NCBI GenBank assembly: GCA_015178975.1
Contig: WHVD01000049.1
Span: 372,001 to 436,000, forward strand
Reading direction: 5' to 3'
Origin: Hysterangium stoloniferum
Taxonomy: Eukaryota; Basidiomycota; Agaricomycetes; Hysterangiales; Hysterangiaceae
DNA: 64,000 bases
The number at the start of each line of letters is the position of its first letter. The first letter of the stretch is position 1. A model generated the notes under the pieces. It had not been told where the DNA came from. It searched no databases and was given only the letters and a program-made list of their open reading frames with translations. Of the stretch, positions 11,379 through 22,589 are shown one piece after another. The position numbers were made by a program, and so were the translations under genes.

Positions 11379-13109
11379 ATGAGGAATTATGTCTATCCTG
11401 CCAGAACTAATCTTATTGGTGCTTCACCTGAAATAGGCAAGCCTCAATTTCCAAGGGCTGATAGAACAATTTCCAAGGGTTCTACTCCTGAAAGCAAAGG
11501 AGCTAAGCCATGTAGACATTGTGGCAGTCCTAAGCATTGGGATAATGAGTGTAAATATTCTAGAAAAAGTTCTAGAAATGCCAAAGAAAACTTAATTGTC
11601 CATGGTGAGGAATATATTAAGGCCATGGAAGAATATGAAGAAGCCTATCTAAATGCCAGTTCACAAGATGAAAATCCCTCTCAAAATGATTCTAATAGAG
11701 GCTTAGTAAATTTAGAATCATCAGATAGTTCAGAAGAGGATGAAAAGTCAGGTTTTCATAAGGCCCTTCAGGTGAATGCTGTAATGGATTTAGAGTGTGG
11801 CTCAGATACTTTAAAAATGAAGCCACAGTCTTCTCTGAGGGGATCCCTGGCTTCAAGTGAATCACTGAACAAGTTAGAAGCCAGACAGACCCTTGAAAAA
11901 CAAGATATATATCAGAAACTTAGAAATGCCATGTTCAAGACCAAATCTTATGTTTCTCAACTTATTTCTGAGACTAAAAACAATATTTTATCATTAAAGA
12001 GGTTAATGTCATGCCCACCCAGATGTGCTTTTCTTGGTGCACAGACTATGGCAACAAAGGCATGGCTTAATAATTATGGACAAAATCAAGTCAGAATTAT
12101 TATAGACTCTGGAGCAGATATAACCTTGATATCTCAATCAGCATTGAACAAAATGAATAATCCATCTAAAATAAAATCTGGACAAAAGGTCAATTTAATT
12201 CAAGTAACAGGATCTTCTCCCATATCAGGATTTGTATCTATACCAATATATTTTGATACAAATGAAGGGCCTGTAGAATTAAAGGTTGAAGCTTATGTAG
12301 TCAAAGGAATGACAATTCCATTTATTTTGGGAAATGATTTTGCTGACCAGTATGCTCTGCCTATTATAAGAGATGAGAAGGGAGCTGAGTTGATATTTGG
12401 TTCCTGTGATAGGAAATTGAAGGTTGAAAATTCAATTGGGTCAAGTTTTCAAGATGAAAAGGGACAATCATTTCACATTAATGTAAATTCAAAATACTCC
12501 AAAATAACAGCCAAAAACATAAGCAAAAGACAGTCTAAAAAAGATAGGAAAAATATTAAAAAAGAAAACAATAATCATTCTGTTAAAGCAATTATTGATT
12601 TGTCTATTCCACTTCATTCTGTTGGCTCTATTCCTGTAACATTACAGTTTCCTAAAGATTCAGATTCAGCTTATATTGAAAAAATCTCCATATCTAATAG
12701 AGGAGATGAAGATTTCTATGCAGCACCAGATTCAATTATAACAAAAGAAAATTCAAAATTATATATTTCAAATTTCTCTTCATTTCATATCAGAATACAT
12801 AAAGGACAAGTATTAGGCTATTCTCACAATCCAAATACCTGGTTGGATACATCAGAAAGTATGGATGGTGCAGAATTAAATAGATTGCATGCATATGCAT
12901 TCATGATCCAAAGCATAACAGATCAATTACTAAATTCTAGTTCAGAACAATCAGAGGATAATAATAGTCCTGGAGAATTAGAAAGAGGTCCAAAGACTGC
13001 AGATATTCCTCAAGATTTTGTTCCAAAAGAAGATTTATTAACAGAAGTAGATTTATCCAAAGATCTAACTGAGGAACAGTCCAATCAATTTAAGAAAACT
13101 GTTGATTGA
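11379..13109 (+). pseudogene. Gypsy Gag C-terminus and aspartic protease ORF
   Basis: An open frame of 576 codons. Near residue 45 it has a perfect CX2CX4HX4C zinc knuckle (CRHCGSPKHWDNEC). Around residue 245 it has the retropepsin active site, IIIDSGADITLIS, and about 75 residues later FILGNDFADQY, the second half of the protease fold. It ends at a TGA (13107) followed at once by sequence that continues the pol polyprotein (PLDWMKVEIPL). The stop may be damage or a read-through point; other breaks downstream favour damage. Confidence 0.8.
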
Positions 13110-15509
13110 AAAATCAAAATGCCTTTGGACTGGATGAAGGTTGAAATACCATTAAGAGAAGGAACTAAAGAAATTTCTATGCCACCATTCTTTGCCTCAC
13201 CAAAGAGTAGAGAAATTATTGATGAGCAAATGGATAACTGGATCAAATTAAAGGTAATTGAACCATCTAAAAGCCCTTGGGGGGCTCCAGCATTCATTAC
13301 CTATAGAAATTCTAAACCAAGAATGGTTATCAAGAAAATTGAATGTACAAGTTATACCTGATGAATTCCCATTACCAAGACAGGAAGATATATTACAATC
13401 CTTATCTGGTTCACAATGGTTATCCACTCTAGATGCTTTAGCAGGGTTTTGTTAAGAACTGAAAACTGACTAATGTTGGTTGGCCAATGGGGACTGATCA
13501 GAAGGACTTGGCTTCAGCTTATATGCTGCACCCTCACAAATATCCGTCGGGTGTCCTTAAATTTTGGACGGGTGAAGACTAGTCCTGACAAGTACCTCTC
13601 GGCGAGTTACTGATCGGGACCGAAGGATAAGTCGAGTGTCGAGCCAAGGGGGTCAGGACCGAGAGTGGGCGAGTGCACGCGAAGGTGGAGGGCAGAATAC
13701 TTAGTATGAGACTTCTAGAGATGTATGAGGGTATTCTGAGTCGATATTCTGATTGCCTAGTAACTATGACTACAATGGGTTCATATACAAGTATTCGGCG
13801 TCTAGGAAATACTAACTAGGAGAAGAGCAGAAAACATTATTGACAAATAAGCTTGACTAGGAATGGGAAGGTTACGATTAGTTTGGAGGCCGTGAAATAA
13901 CCAAGAGTGGGATTACGAGAAAAGGAAATAGTCCGAGGGTTACAAGTATATATAGACATGTGAATCATAGAGTAGAACAGATCATCATAATAAAAAGGGG
14001 ACGTATCAGAGTATAACCAGATAGTACAAGTATATTTTGATGGGGCATAAATGGAGTTTGATCACCATGAAAGCATACATCAGCATCAGGAGACCGACGG
14101 TTTCCAATGTGATGACTTGAAACGATAACTTGAATCGTCCATAGGTGGCAATAACCTCAGGGACCATCGGGTTGCAACACAGTCATAACAGGTTTACTCA
14201 ACTTGAAATAGCAATCAAAGATAAAGAGAAAACAGCCTTTAGGTCCTATAGAGGTTTATTTCAATTTTTGAGAATGCCATTTGGATTCAGAAATGGACTG
14301 GCAGTATTTCAAAGAGTAATGCAAAACATCTTAGCACCATTCTTATGGATTTTTGCATTAGTCTATATTGATGACATAGTAATATACTCCTTGACATTTA
14401 ATGATCATTTGAAACATGTTGATTTAGTACTTAAAGCCATTATTAAGTCTAAAATAACATTATCTCCAAGTAAATGTCACTTTGGGTATCAATCATTGAA
14501 ACTACTCGGACAGAAGGTTTCAAGATTAGGATTATCTACTCATAAAGAAAAGGTAGATGCAATCGTACAATTAGAAGATCCCAAGTCAGTCCATGAGCTA
14601 CAAATGTTCTTAGGAATGATGGTATACTTTTCAGCTTATATTCCATTTTATGCCTGGATAGTAAACCCATTGTTCCAATTACTTAAAAAGGATGTCAAAT
14701 GGACTTGGGGAGAGGCCCAGATAAATGCCTTTGAGTTAGCAAAGAAGGCATTAAGTTCAGCTCCAGTTAGAGCTTATGCTATCAGAGGTTTAGGCTATAG
14801 GGTTTATAGTGATGCTTGTGATATTGTCATAGCAGCTATATTACAGCAAGTACAACCAATCAAGATATTTGATTTGTTAGGTACTAAGAACTACACCAAG
14901 CTAAAACTAGCCTATGATAAAGGAGAGAAGATACCTCAGTTAGTAGTATCAATAAGTAAAGAAGGAGATGATCTACCAGAGAATGGTAATTGGGCTCAGA
15001 ACTTCGAAGATACAATTGTTCATGTTGAAAGAGTGATTGCTTACTGGTCAAGAACCTTGAAACCAGCCGAGGAGAACTATTCCCCCACAGAAAGGGAGGC
15101 ATTAGCACTTAAAGATGGATTAATAAAATTCCAGCCTTACCTAGAGGGAGAAAAAATATAGGCAATCACTGATCATGCTGCACTAACCTGGAGTAAGACC
15201 TTCCAGAATATCAACAGGAGATTACTTACCTGGGGAACAGTATTTGCAGCATACCCAGATTTGAAAATAGTACATAGGGGAGGAAGGGTACATTCAAATG
15301 TTGACCGAATATCAAGGCTTAGAAGAAGATTTCCCAATGAAGATGGTCCAATAAAATATTTAGTCAGATCTGTAGAGTTACAAGAGAATGAAACCGACTC
15401 ACTAGGAAATCTCTATGAAGAAATTGGACCTGAATTTGAGACAGAGAGGTATTATTCTTATGTTCAAAGAATACTGAGTTCGAGTTTGAGCAACCTGAAC
15501 AAACTGTAA
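13110..15509 (+). pseudogene. Gypsy reverse transcriptase and RNase H, interrupted
   Basis: The RT begins at about 13119 (KSPWGAPAF, KPRMVI) and shifts frame near 13335. It continues with DEFPLPRQEDILQSL and LSTLDALAGF, then is cut by the solo LTR at 13450. It resumes at 14191 with FTQLEIAI, FGFRN, and the catalytic box YIDDIVIYS at about 14368. RNase H follows (VYSDACD, then ENYSPTEREALAL), with a stop at 15159 just before AITDHAALTW. The last open piece ends at 15509. The integrase expected next is missing. Confidence 0.85.
13450..14190 (+). mobile_element. Solo LTR, 741 bp, inside the gypsy RT
   Basis: It starts TGTTAAGAAC and ends CAGTCATAACA. The 5-bp duplication GGTTT is exact (13445-13449 and 14191-14195). 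Deleting the LTR plus one repeat restores the RT reading frame from LDALAGF to TQLEIAI. It belongs to the same family as the 5.9-8.5 kb stack, in plus orientation. Confidence 0.95.
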
Positions 15510-15829
15510 GCTTAGACATACAGCTTGAAAACTCAAACATAAGGAGCATAGAATTACCCTACAATAGTATACACAAAGCGTGAACACATCTGAGAAGGCA
15601 GTTTCGATGCCCCGTGGGCCGGCATTGGGTGGAATTGTTTCAACAGAGAGACTGTCCTGATGGGCAATGGGTGGCATGCAAGAAGAGTGGGGAAAACTGA
15701 AGTATTGACACTTGTTGTACTGGGACAGATGTGGGAAATGAAATAATCACAGTGGTGGCCTAAGAATGACAAGGAGCATACAAGGTTGACTGTTCTGGAG
15801 AGATTTCATTCCTTTGCATTTTCTTACAA

Positions 15830-16160
15830 TCTGAGCATATGCCAGCTAACTGGTAGTGGTCCTCGACACTTGATTGTCCAGAGAACAAATTTTCTTATAT
15901 AGTACCTCAAATAATGAAATATCTTGAGCCAGACGGAATCGTGTATTTGGTACATGAGGTTTTAATGACGATGGCATCGCAGAATATTCCAGAACACGAT
16001 GGAACCATATCTTCACTGTGCAATTGACTACTCCGCCTGGTGTCAATATCGCCGATTACACAGCAGCTAGGATCCAAATTCCTGCTCAAATAAATAACAT
16101 CTTCAATATCAAACAGACAGATTAATGGTACGGAGGAGCCCTTAGGTTCGTACTAGCACC
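15830..16160 (+). pseudogene. Lactonase relic (exon 4 end, intron, exon 5 start)
   Basis: It encodes TGSGPRHLIVQ at about 15850, then an intron-like stretch ending in CCAG at about 15930, then GIVYLVHEV, then LTTPPGVNIADYTAARIQIP at about 16020-16085, with stops and frame changes. This matches the end of exon 4, intron 4 and the start of exon 5 of the gene at 2861-4218. Retention of the intron shows a DNA-level copy, not a retrocopy. Confidence 0.8.
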
Positions 16161-16173
16161 AATCTCGATTAAT

Positions 16174-16650
16174 CTAGATTTTGATGGTCAGGTATGCGAA
16201 CCACCATAGGTTACATATCTTGTAATCAAGTGTACCCTTGATATAGCATAGAACATGTGTAAGGGCACTCCAATGTGTCAGTCCAGGGTTAGTTGCAAAC
16301 TTGCTCAAAGTGGATATGGCATATGATAAATCAGGATGTGGTGTGATTTGTGCATACATGATTGAACCCAGCTGCCCATGGTATGGTTTGTGAGTGATAA
16401 AAATGTGGTCCTCAGTGGTTTTCAGTGCCATATCCTTCATCAACACCAAGCCAAGTGGCAGTGGTGTTCCCCACAGATTACAATCAGCCATTCCAAATCT
16501 ATCCAGTACACATTCGAGGTGTGCACGTTGAAAGATGCTCCTTGTGCCTGCTGCCCTATCTGTTGATGTGAATCCTCAGTACCCAGTTAGCCCCACCAAG
16601 ATCCTTAATTTCATAAGTTCCCTTCTGCTGGAAGGCCAAGGGAACTTAGA
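16174..16650 (-). pseudogene. Ty1/copia reverse transcriptase fragment
   Basis: Minus-strand frames read YEIKDLGGANWVLRI near 16610. After frame changes they read MADCNLWGTPLPLG, then a glycine-serine segment with IMYAQITPHPDLSYAIS, STLSKFATNPG, and VLCYIKGTLDYKI. This is the C-terminal part of the Ty1/copia reverse transcriptase family leading to RNase H. It is broken by at least two frame changes and has no active-site YVDD segment. Confidence 0.8.
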
Positions 16651-17234
16651 TGAATTGGCTATCTATGTTTAGTTGATCCTGGCAACTGGTGAGCAAACAA
16701 AATTTATTTGTGATGCCAGCCACTCTTGTGTGTGGCCCAACACAAAGTAGGCCATGCTCAAGCCGGTGCAAGCATAGATACACGAGTCTGGGATAGCAGT
16801 AGGATGGGAAAATAAAAAATAAAGTGTTGAAGCCTTTATGGCTATTGACTTTACATGAGATGAGAAGGACATGAGGAAAGAGGAAGGGGAACACAACATA
16901 TACATATAGGCAATAGGAACAATAGAAGAAGTGGCATAAAGGAACAATATGGACAATAGGCTATGTGGACTAGTTGGCAAGGCCCAGCCTGGGATATTGT
17001 AGCCCAAGCCAAGCTGCGAGGCTGTGGCCTGCTAGTGGCCCCACATGGTAAGGACAAGGTATTGTATGGTCAAGGATGGTCAGATTTTCTTCTGTACAAT
17101 GTAAGTGACCAGTTCAATTTCTGTTCAGCCCCTTTGTACACAATGCTGCTAAAGTCAAAATCTTGCCTGGGATGGCCAAGTATGTAAGTCCCCAGGGGGA
17201 TATTGCGAGTGACAAAGAAATTGAAACAAGTTCA
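16651..17234. other. Repeat-derived non-coding DNA
   Basis: It lies between copia RT debris and the 17235 LTR. No domain can be read; it is probably further element debris. Confidence 0.3.
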
Positions 17235-17526
17235 TGTTGGATTAGCAAGCATGATTTAGTCTTGCTCCTGCTATATTCAGAGCATAACCTAAGGTACTGA
17301 GCTAGGCAGGTACACACGATATAATATATACGCCTTTCTATTTAGTTTCTTCCTGTCTGACTCTCGTAGTATTCACAACATATGATCATAGATAGAACAC
17401 TAATACCTTAAAAGCTTTTGAACTATAACTAGTGCACCTCAGCTGTTTAGCCCCACTACTGTGTGCAAACACTGAGATTGCTTTCTGCTATCTAGCTGTC
17501 TAGTATATGTATATACTATTCCAACA
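17235..17526 (+). mobile_element. Short solo LTR, 292 bp (copia-type)
   Basis: It starts TGTTGGATTA and ends TATTCCAACA, giving the inverted terminus TGTTGG/CCAACA common in Ty1/copia LTRs. The 5-bp target duplication GTTCA is exact (17230-17234 and 17527-17531). No internal sequence remains. The orientation is uncertain. Confidence 0.85.
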
Positions 17527-17531
17527 GTTCA

Positions 17532-18118
17532 CAGTGGGAAATTTTGACTAGTGGGGATTCAGAGGCCACATTGATTGAAGTTGAGCTATCCTCTGCTGAT
17601 GTTATGATCCATTCCTGGATATTTCAATATTCCGATATAATATCCTGTTCTCAGATATTCCAATATTCCAATGCATTGTCCATCTCCAGAAACTAACTAA
17701 TCTCCAGACATACTGAACTTCACCCTTGTTCCATATTTGGAACTTCTATCCTAATCTTCTTATTGTGATGATGTCAATCCATAGTACAATAGCCAGAGAA
17801 TCTATATTAGTTTCTGTGCATTTGTACTTACACCTTAGGTCTTGTTATGTATTTTTAAGGTTTTTTCTATTTCTCTCAATTTCCCCAGAACGAAATTGCT
17901 AAAAAGGCCCATTGAAATGTACTTATATCGCTATGGTAAAATTTTACAATATTCCTTTGAATTTTCTCGAAATTATGCAAATTATTTTGTGTTTTTATCT
18001 AAAACACTGAGTGGAATACGAAATTTCTACTTTTTATTCTTTTTTTAACTATATATCTTCAAACCGGCCACCTGGCGCTTATTACACGACGCGCGGGAAT
18101 ATTCGTCACAACATGTGA
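17532..18118. other. AT-rich spacer
   Basis: No gene is seen. The AT content rises towards 18050, just before the palindrome arm. Confidence 0.35.
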
Positions 18119-19625
18119 CATTCGCTCACCAGAAGAATATTTCGGAAGTCGACTGAGAAAAAAGCATTTGAACCGGGAAGATTTTGAATAAATGCCTGAA
18201 TATGAAGTCGAGGCAATAATCGACCAAAAGTGGGCGAAATCCCGAAGCGGTCGCAGAAATCTATTATACAAAGTAAGATTCGTAGGGTACTTACCTAATT
18301 TTGATAAATGGTTAATCAGAAGAGATCTAAAAACCTGGAAGATGAGACACCGGGCCAAGAACACTGTAAAACACTAAGTATTTCTGTATATATGCTAGAA
18401 CATTCTTTTGCATTCTTTATAATGACATCATAAAACATAAAAACAACATAAAAGATAATTGAAAACGCAAAAACTGAACAATCCGAACAGCATATACAAC
18501 CCGTTCTACTCAAAAACATGGTCTTTATCCCATTTCCCACTCGCTTTGATTAATCCATCGATTGGAAGTCGTTTCCACCAAAAAGAAAATACGTGCTCAC
18601 GCAAGAGCCCACGAACAATCCATTCGTCTATCTACCTCAAGAAGAAGATTGGGGCCATGCCACGGTAAATGGCCAATCCTACGACTTCCTAGATCCCAAA
18701 GATCATCGATCGTGTTTGGCTAACACATTTGGAGAATGTCAAAGAGGTGTGCATTGCAGCTAATGGACGAACAACTTATGTTCTAGTAGGCTCTTTGAAC
18801 TGTAATATCTCTCTCGACCTTCTAATGGATATTAAAATGATTGCACCGATATCTTCTGCGTGAGTGAAGATATCGGCCCGAATATCGGTGCAATCATTTT
18901 AATATCCATTAGAAGGTCGAGAGAGATATTACAGTTCAAGGAGCCTGCTAGAACATAAGTTGTTCGTCCATTAGCTGAAATGAACACCTCTTTGACATTC
19001 TCCAAATGTGTTAGCCAAACACGATCAATGATCTTTGGATCTATGAAGTCGTAGGATTGGCCATTTACCGTGGCATGGCCCCAATCTTCTTCTCGAGGTA
19101 GATAGACGAATGGATTGTTCGTGGGCTCTTGCGTGAGCACGTATTTTCTTTTTGGTGGGGACGACTTCCAATCGATGGATTAATCAAAGCGAGTGGTAAA
19201 TGGGATAAAGACCATGTTTTTGAATAGAACGGGTTGTATATGCTGTTCGGATTGTTCAGTTTTTGCGTTTTCAATTCTCTTTTATGTTGTTTTTATGTTT
19301 TATGATGTCATTATAAATAATACGAAAGAATGTTCTAGCATATATGTAAGAATGCTTAGTGTTTTACAGTGTTCTTGGCCTGGTGTCTCATTTCCCAGGC
19401 TCTCAAGATCTCTGGCGCATTTTTTAGATCTCTTCGGGTTAACCATTCATCAAAATTAGGTGAGTACCCTCCGAATCTTACTTTTTATGATAGATTTCTG
19501 CCCCCGCTTCGGGATTTCGACCACTTTTGGTCAATTATTGTCTCAACTTCATATTCAGGCATTTCTTCAAAATCTTCCCGGTTCAAATGCTTTCTCGACT
19601 TCCGAATTCTTCTGGTGAGTCTTGG
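18119..19625. repeat. Large palindrome, arms about 730 bp, centre near 18865
   Basis: The arm 18119-18850 is the reverse complement of about 18880-19625, with scattered mismatches. The right arm has a small block near 19415 that the left lacks. The centre reads GATATCTTC...GAAGATATC around a few bases. Both arms carry the end of a gypsy integrase (chromodomain) plus about 450 bp of unrecognised sequence that includes the peptide DWGHATVNGQSYDF. The right arm is continuous with the integrase fragment at 19.6-21.0 kb, so the left arm is the duplicated one. Confidence 0.9.
18192..18377 (+). pseudogene. Chromodomain from a gypsy integrase C-terminus (left arm)
   Basis: An open 61-codon frame: MPEYEVEAIIDQKW, then RNLLYKVRFVGY, then FDKWLIRRDLKTW. 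This is the chromodomain pattern (YEVE-I-D, an aromatic strand, and W at the third cage position) found at the end of chromovirus integrases, where it guides insertion. The mirror copy on the right arm has a stop codon inside this domain but keeps a short segment (NAPEILRA) missing here. Confidence 0.75.
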
Positions 19626-20990
19626 TAATATTATAAATGCGTGATATTTAAAATTGGGTGAGTGACGTATGAGGTTGGCATTCGCAGTCTATATGCTAAC
19701 GGACTTATTTTCTCTAGAATCTCAAATGGTCTGTCGTATTTCATTATAACTTCTGGCCTTTTCCTTTCACATTTCACAATAGGTTTAAATAATGGGGATT
19801 TATTAGCACTAAATCTCCTACTTCAAATTCAATAGTGAGTCGTCCCTGATTATAATTTTTTTTTCTGAAAAATTTGACCCATATTAAGCGCCTCTCTAGC
19901 TCTACTGCGGTTTGTCTGAAACTCTTCAATCATTTGATCGGTGGCATCGCTTAATCCTTTAAACAAATGTGGGTCATTTATTTCCGTCTTTTTGTCACTA
20001 ATTATGTCATTATTGGGCCTTGAGACAATCTCTTGCTCTGGGGAAAGATAGTTGAGCCGGGTTAGAGGCTGGAAGCCAAATATGCCGGTGAGAATTTCAT
20101 TATAGAATGGACGCTGGTATTATGCTAATGAAAAGCTATCTAAAATACCGGCCCAATCGTTTCTTTCTGGCCCTACATAGGCTCTCACTGCAACTTCAAG
20201 GATTTGATTCATTATTTCGGTTTGACCGTCCGCTTGTGGACGATAGGCTGTGGTAAGTGCTCGTTTTATATCTAATTGTGCACATACTGACTCCCAAAAT
20301 CGCCCTGTCCATTTCCAATCACGATCCGATATAATCTGTCTTGGGAGGCCATAGTGTGTCACTATGCTTAAACACTAAACGGCCGATTTCTTCTTCATTG
20401 TCGGTAGTTTTACAAGGTATGATAATTGCATATTTAGTTAATTATCAACAATTACTAATATGTTATCAAATCCGTCACTTTCTGGTAATTCCGGTATGAA
20501 GTCCATGGTAATAACTTCAAAAGGCCGGGTTGGGATTGGAATGGATTGCAGAAGTCCTATTGGAGCATGTCTTCTTATCTTGGACTTCTGACATACATAT
20601 ATCACAGATTCTTACATATCTTAGAATATATCTTGACATCCTTGGCCAGTAGTAGCCATGTAAGCCTGGCCACCTTACCACATACGTCATCACAACCTCT
20701 CCCATCAACCACTCATTGTTCCGCCACTTGATTGTTAAGTAGCACCCTTGTGCCTGATCATGCGGTTCTTTGTTCTCCCGCCACATTCACCTTGACTACA
20801 TGAAAACCCATATCCTATAGTGATAGAATCAACAAGGTCGAGTGTGCAATGTATGAGGTGAAGAACATCAGTGGGCAAGGGGGTTGATGGAGGGTTACTG
20901 TTGATCTGTCTGAGATATCTTCGAAATTTGATCTCAGTATTGAGAATGATGAAGAACATGCAAGTTTTTCGTGTAAACCTAGAACCCATG
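19385..20990 (-). mobile_element. Ty3/gypsy chromovirus integrase fragment
   Basis: Read from high to low coordinates: linker with RMIRHKGA near 20740; HHCC zinc-binding region with GYYWPRMSRYILRYVRICD near 20620; RRHAPIGLLQSIPIPTRP near 20545; catalytic core with THYGLPRQIISDRDWKW and AYRPQADGQTEIMNQ at 20360-20200; GIFGFQPLTRLNY near 20060; GDLVLINP near 19810; and a chromodomain at about 19570-19400. Several stops and frameshifts break it. No RT precedes it in this orientation. Its 3' part is mirrored in the palindrome. Confidence 0.85.
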
Positions 20991-21350
20991 TCATTTAGAA
21001 GTTACATTTTATTATTTAAGACTTAATAAGTTTATTTGAGAATTAATACCACTCGAGGAAGGGCTAAAACTAAGTATGTGCCAATTAAAGTGGTGCACAA
21101 GGTATATTTCACCAGGAAAATGTACACCAGATGTAACAATTCTCATATTTTGATGATATAATGTCAAATATAATTTTTATTTTGGTAATTTTCAATACAA
21201 AATTGATGAAGTATCTACGGATTTAAAAAAAGAAACATGTCGCGGCACTTGCGCGGCAGCACCCTGCGCGGCACTTTCCTATAGCCCGTCTGTCACGCAC
21301 ATCAAGGCAACATACTCCTTTACTTCCACCAGCAACTCAATTTCTTGAAC
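20991..21350. other. AT-rich spacer
   Basis: No gene is seen. A GCGCGGCA motif repeats three times near 21240-21275. Confidence 0.4.
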
Positions 21351-22589
21351 GATGAAATTATCTCTCAAGTCTGTCGGCATGACAGTTCGAGCGGCGTTTC
21401 GTCTATCACCACCAATGACCAAGCGAATGAAGAATGCACTCCTGAAACGGGATAAGTTCCCTCAGGCCCATCTGATACAAGGGGCCGCGGCCGAACAGAA
21501 TCCAACGAGGACAAATTTGGAATAAAAGTTCTTGCCGAGGGTGATTCGCCAACTGTTGAGTGAGCAAATACAAACACGTTAATTTTGGTCCATGGATATT
21601 TACACACCCTCTCCAGTATTGTGGCGGTGCATGGGTTGGACGGAGACCGAGAGAAGTCATGGACCGCTGACAATGGGAATTGCTGGCTGCGTGATTTTTT
21701 GCTGGATCACGTTCCACAAGCCAGAATATTAACCTACGGATATGATGCGTACACACGGTACCGAAATAAATTATCGGAGCAATTTTTGCACGATGTCGGT
21801 GGAGATCTGGTTGAGAAGCTCGCTATGTTTAGAGCCGCATCACGCACGACGGCATGTGACAGTAATTAATTTGGTTTACTATGCATGATAATTCAACATT
21901 ACTTTTTTTTTAGGAGTGGCCTATTATTTTTATTGCACATAGTTTAGGCGGGATAGTTTTAAAATCTGTAAGTGTTGACTATATAACAAATAAAGGTTCA
22001 GACAGTGATCAATAGTAAATGGTAGGCTCTTACAGTCGTAAGGGCCGCGGCAATTCGTTCCATCGAAAAGAAATCCATTTATCCACATACGGCATCGTAT
22101 TCCTCGGTACACCAAGGCGCTGAAATAGTGCTACAAGCTATTCAATTACTTGCTATTGCGTCACGTGCCAATATCTTGAAATCCAACATAAAGCTGTTGA
22201 AACATTTAAAACCCCATAGCGAGAGATTACAAGTGCTGCAATCCCACTTTAACGACATCGCGGGTGATTTTGTTATCAAGTCGGGTTATGAGCTTAATGA
22301 AACGCCTTTAATTGGCGGGAAGCGTTCTCTGGTCAGTATTAATTATACTATTCACACCCGGCACAATTTTTAATGAGTTAGATTTTTTCAGCTTGTTCCA
22401 CGTGAATCCGCCGTGATGCAAGGTGCTACCAACGCTGAAGAATTTGGGATACACGCAAATCATATAGAAATCGCCAAGTTCCCTTCTGAGGACGCAGATG
22501 GTTGCCGGGATATCTGTCAACTTTTGAAGAACATGGTGATCGAGGCACCAGCGGTGATACAGGCTCGGTTTCCGTGCCCAGATGAATGA
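21350..22589 (+). pseudogene. SesB-like alpha/beta hydrolase (NLR-type N-terminal effector fold), frame-damaged
   Basis: Exons fit as: ..21559, 21617-21851, 21914-21967, 22026-22331 and 22392-22589. Motifs in order are DIVAVHGLDGDREKSW (oxyanion side), YGYDAYTRY, FIAHSLGGIVLKS (nucleophile elbow GHSLG-type), and near the end ESAVMQGATNAEEFGIHANH, where the histidine is catalytic in the family. In fungi this lipase-like domain often heads NLR proteins or stands alone beside them (SesB in the het-s/NWD2-type systems). Here no NB-ARC or NACHT domain follows. Two faults are visible. Intron 2 has a GC donor (GCATGT). In exon 4 the expected STYGIVFLGTP is in a shifted frame while the sequence before and after is in phase, so two compensating indels scramble about 15 residues. 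The first exon and start codon are not resolved because an in-frame stop lies near 21451. Confidence 0.65.

Larger units (their letters stand above)
9869..15509 (+). mobile_element. Truncated Ty3/gypsy retrotransposon (gag, protease, RT, RNase H)
   Basis: The order is gag, CCHC knuckle, aspartic protease, reverse transcriptase, RNase H, the Ty3/gypsy order. The copy is dead: gag is in several frames, there is a stop at 13107, a frameshift near 13335, a solo LTR at 13450-14190 inside the RT, and a stop at 15159 in RNase H. No integrase and no downstream LTR follow; sequence similarity ends near 15.5 kb. The AT-rich codon use contrasts with host genes in the window. Confidence 0.85.

Noticed and set aside
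16669-17057. Hydrophobic minus-strand ORFs that could suggest a membrane protein
   Set aside because: Overlapping frames, no start context, no introns, and located in element debris between copia RT and an LTR.
18480-19385. Palindrome arms as the LTR pair of the gypsy element
   Set aside because: LTRs are direct repeats, whereas these arms are inverted and contain integrase coding sequence.
21594-22589. SesB-like gene as part of a complete NLR gene
   Set aside because: After the hydrolase stop at 22589 there is no NB-ARC or NACHT motif in any frame up to 23.7 kb.
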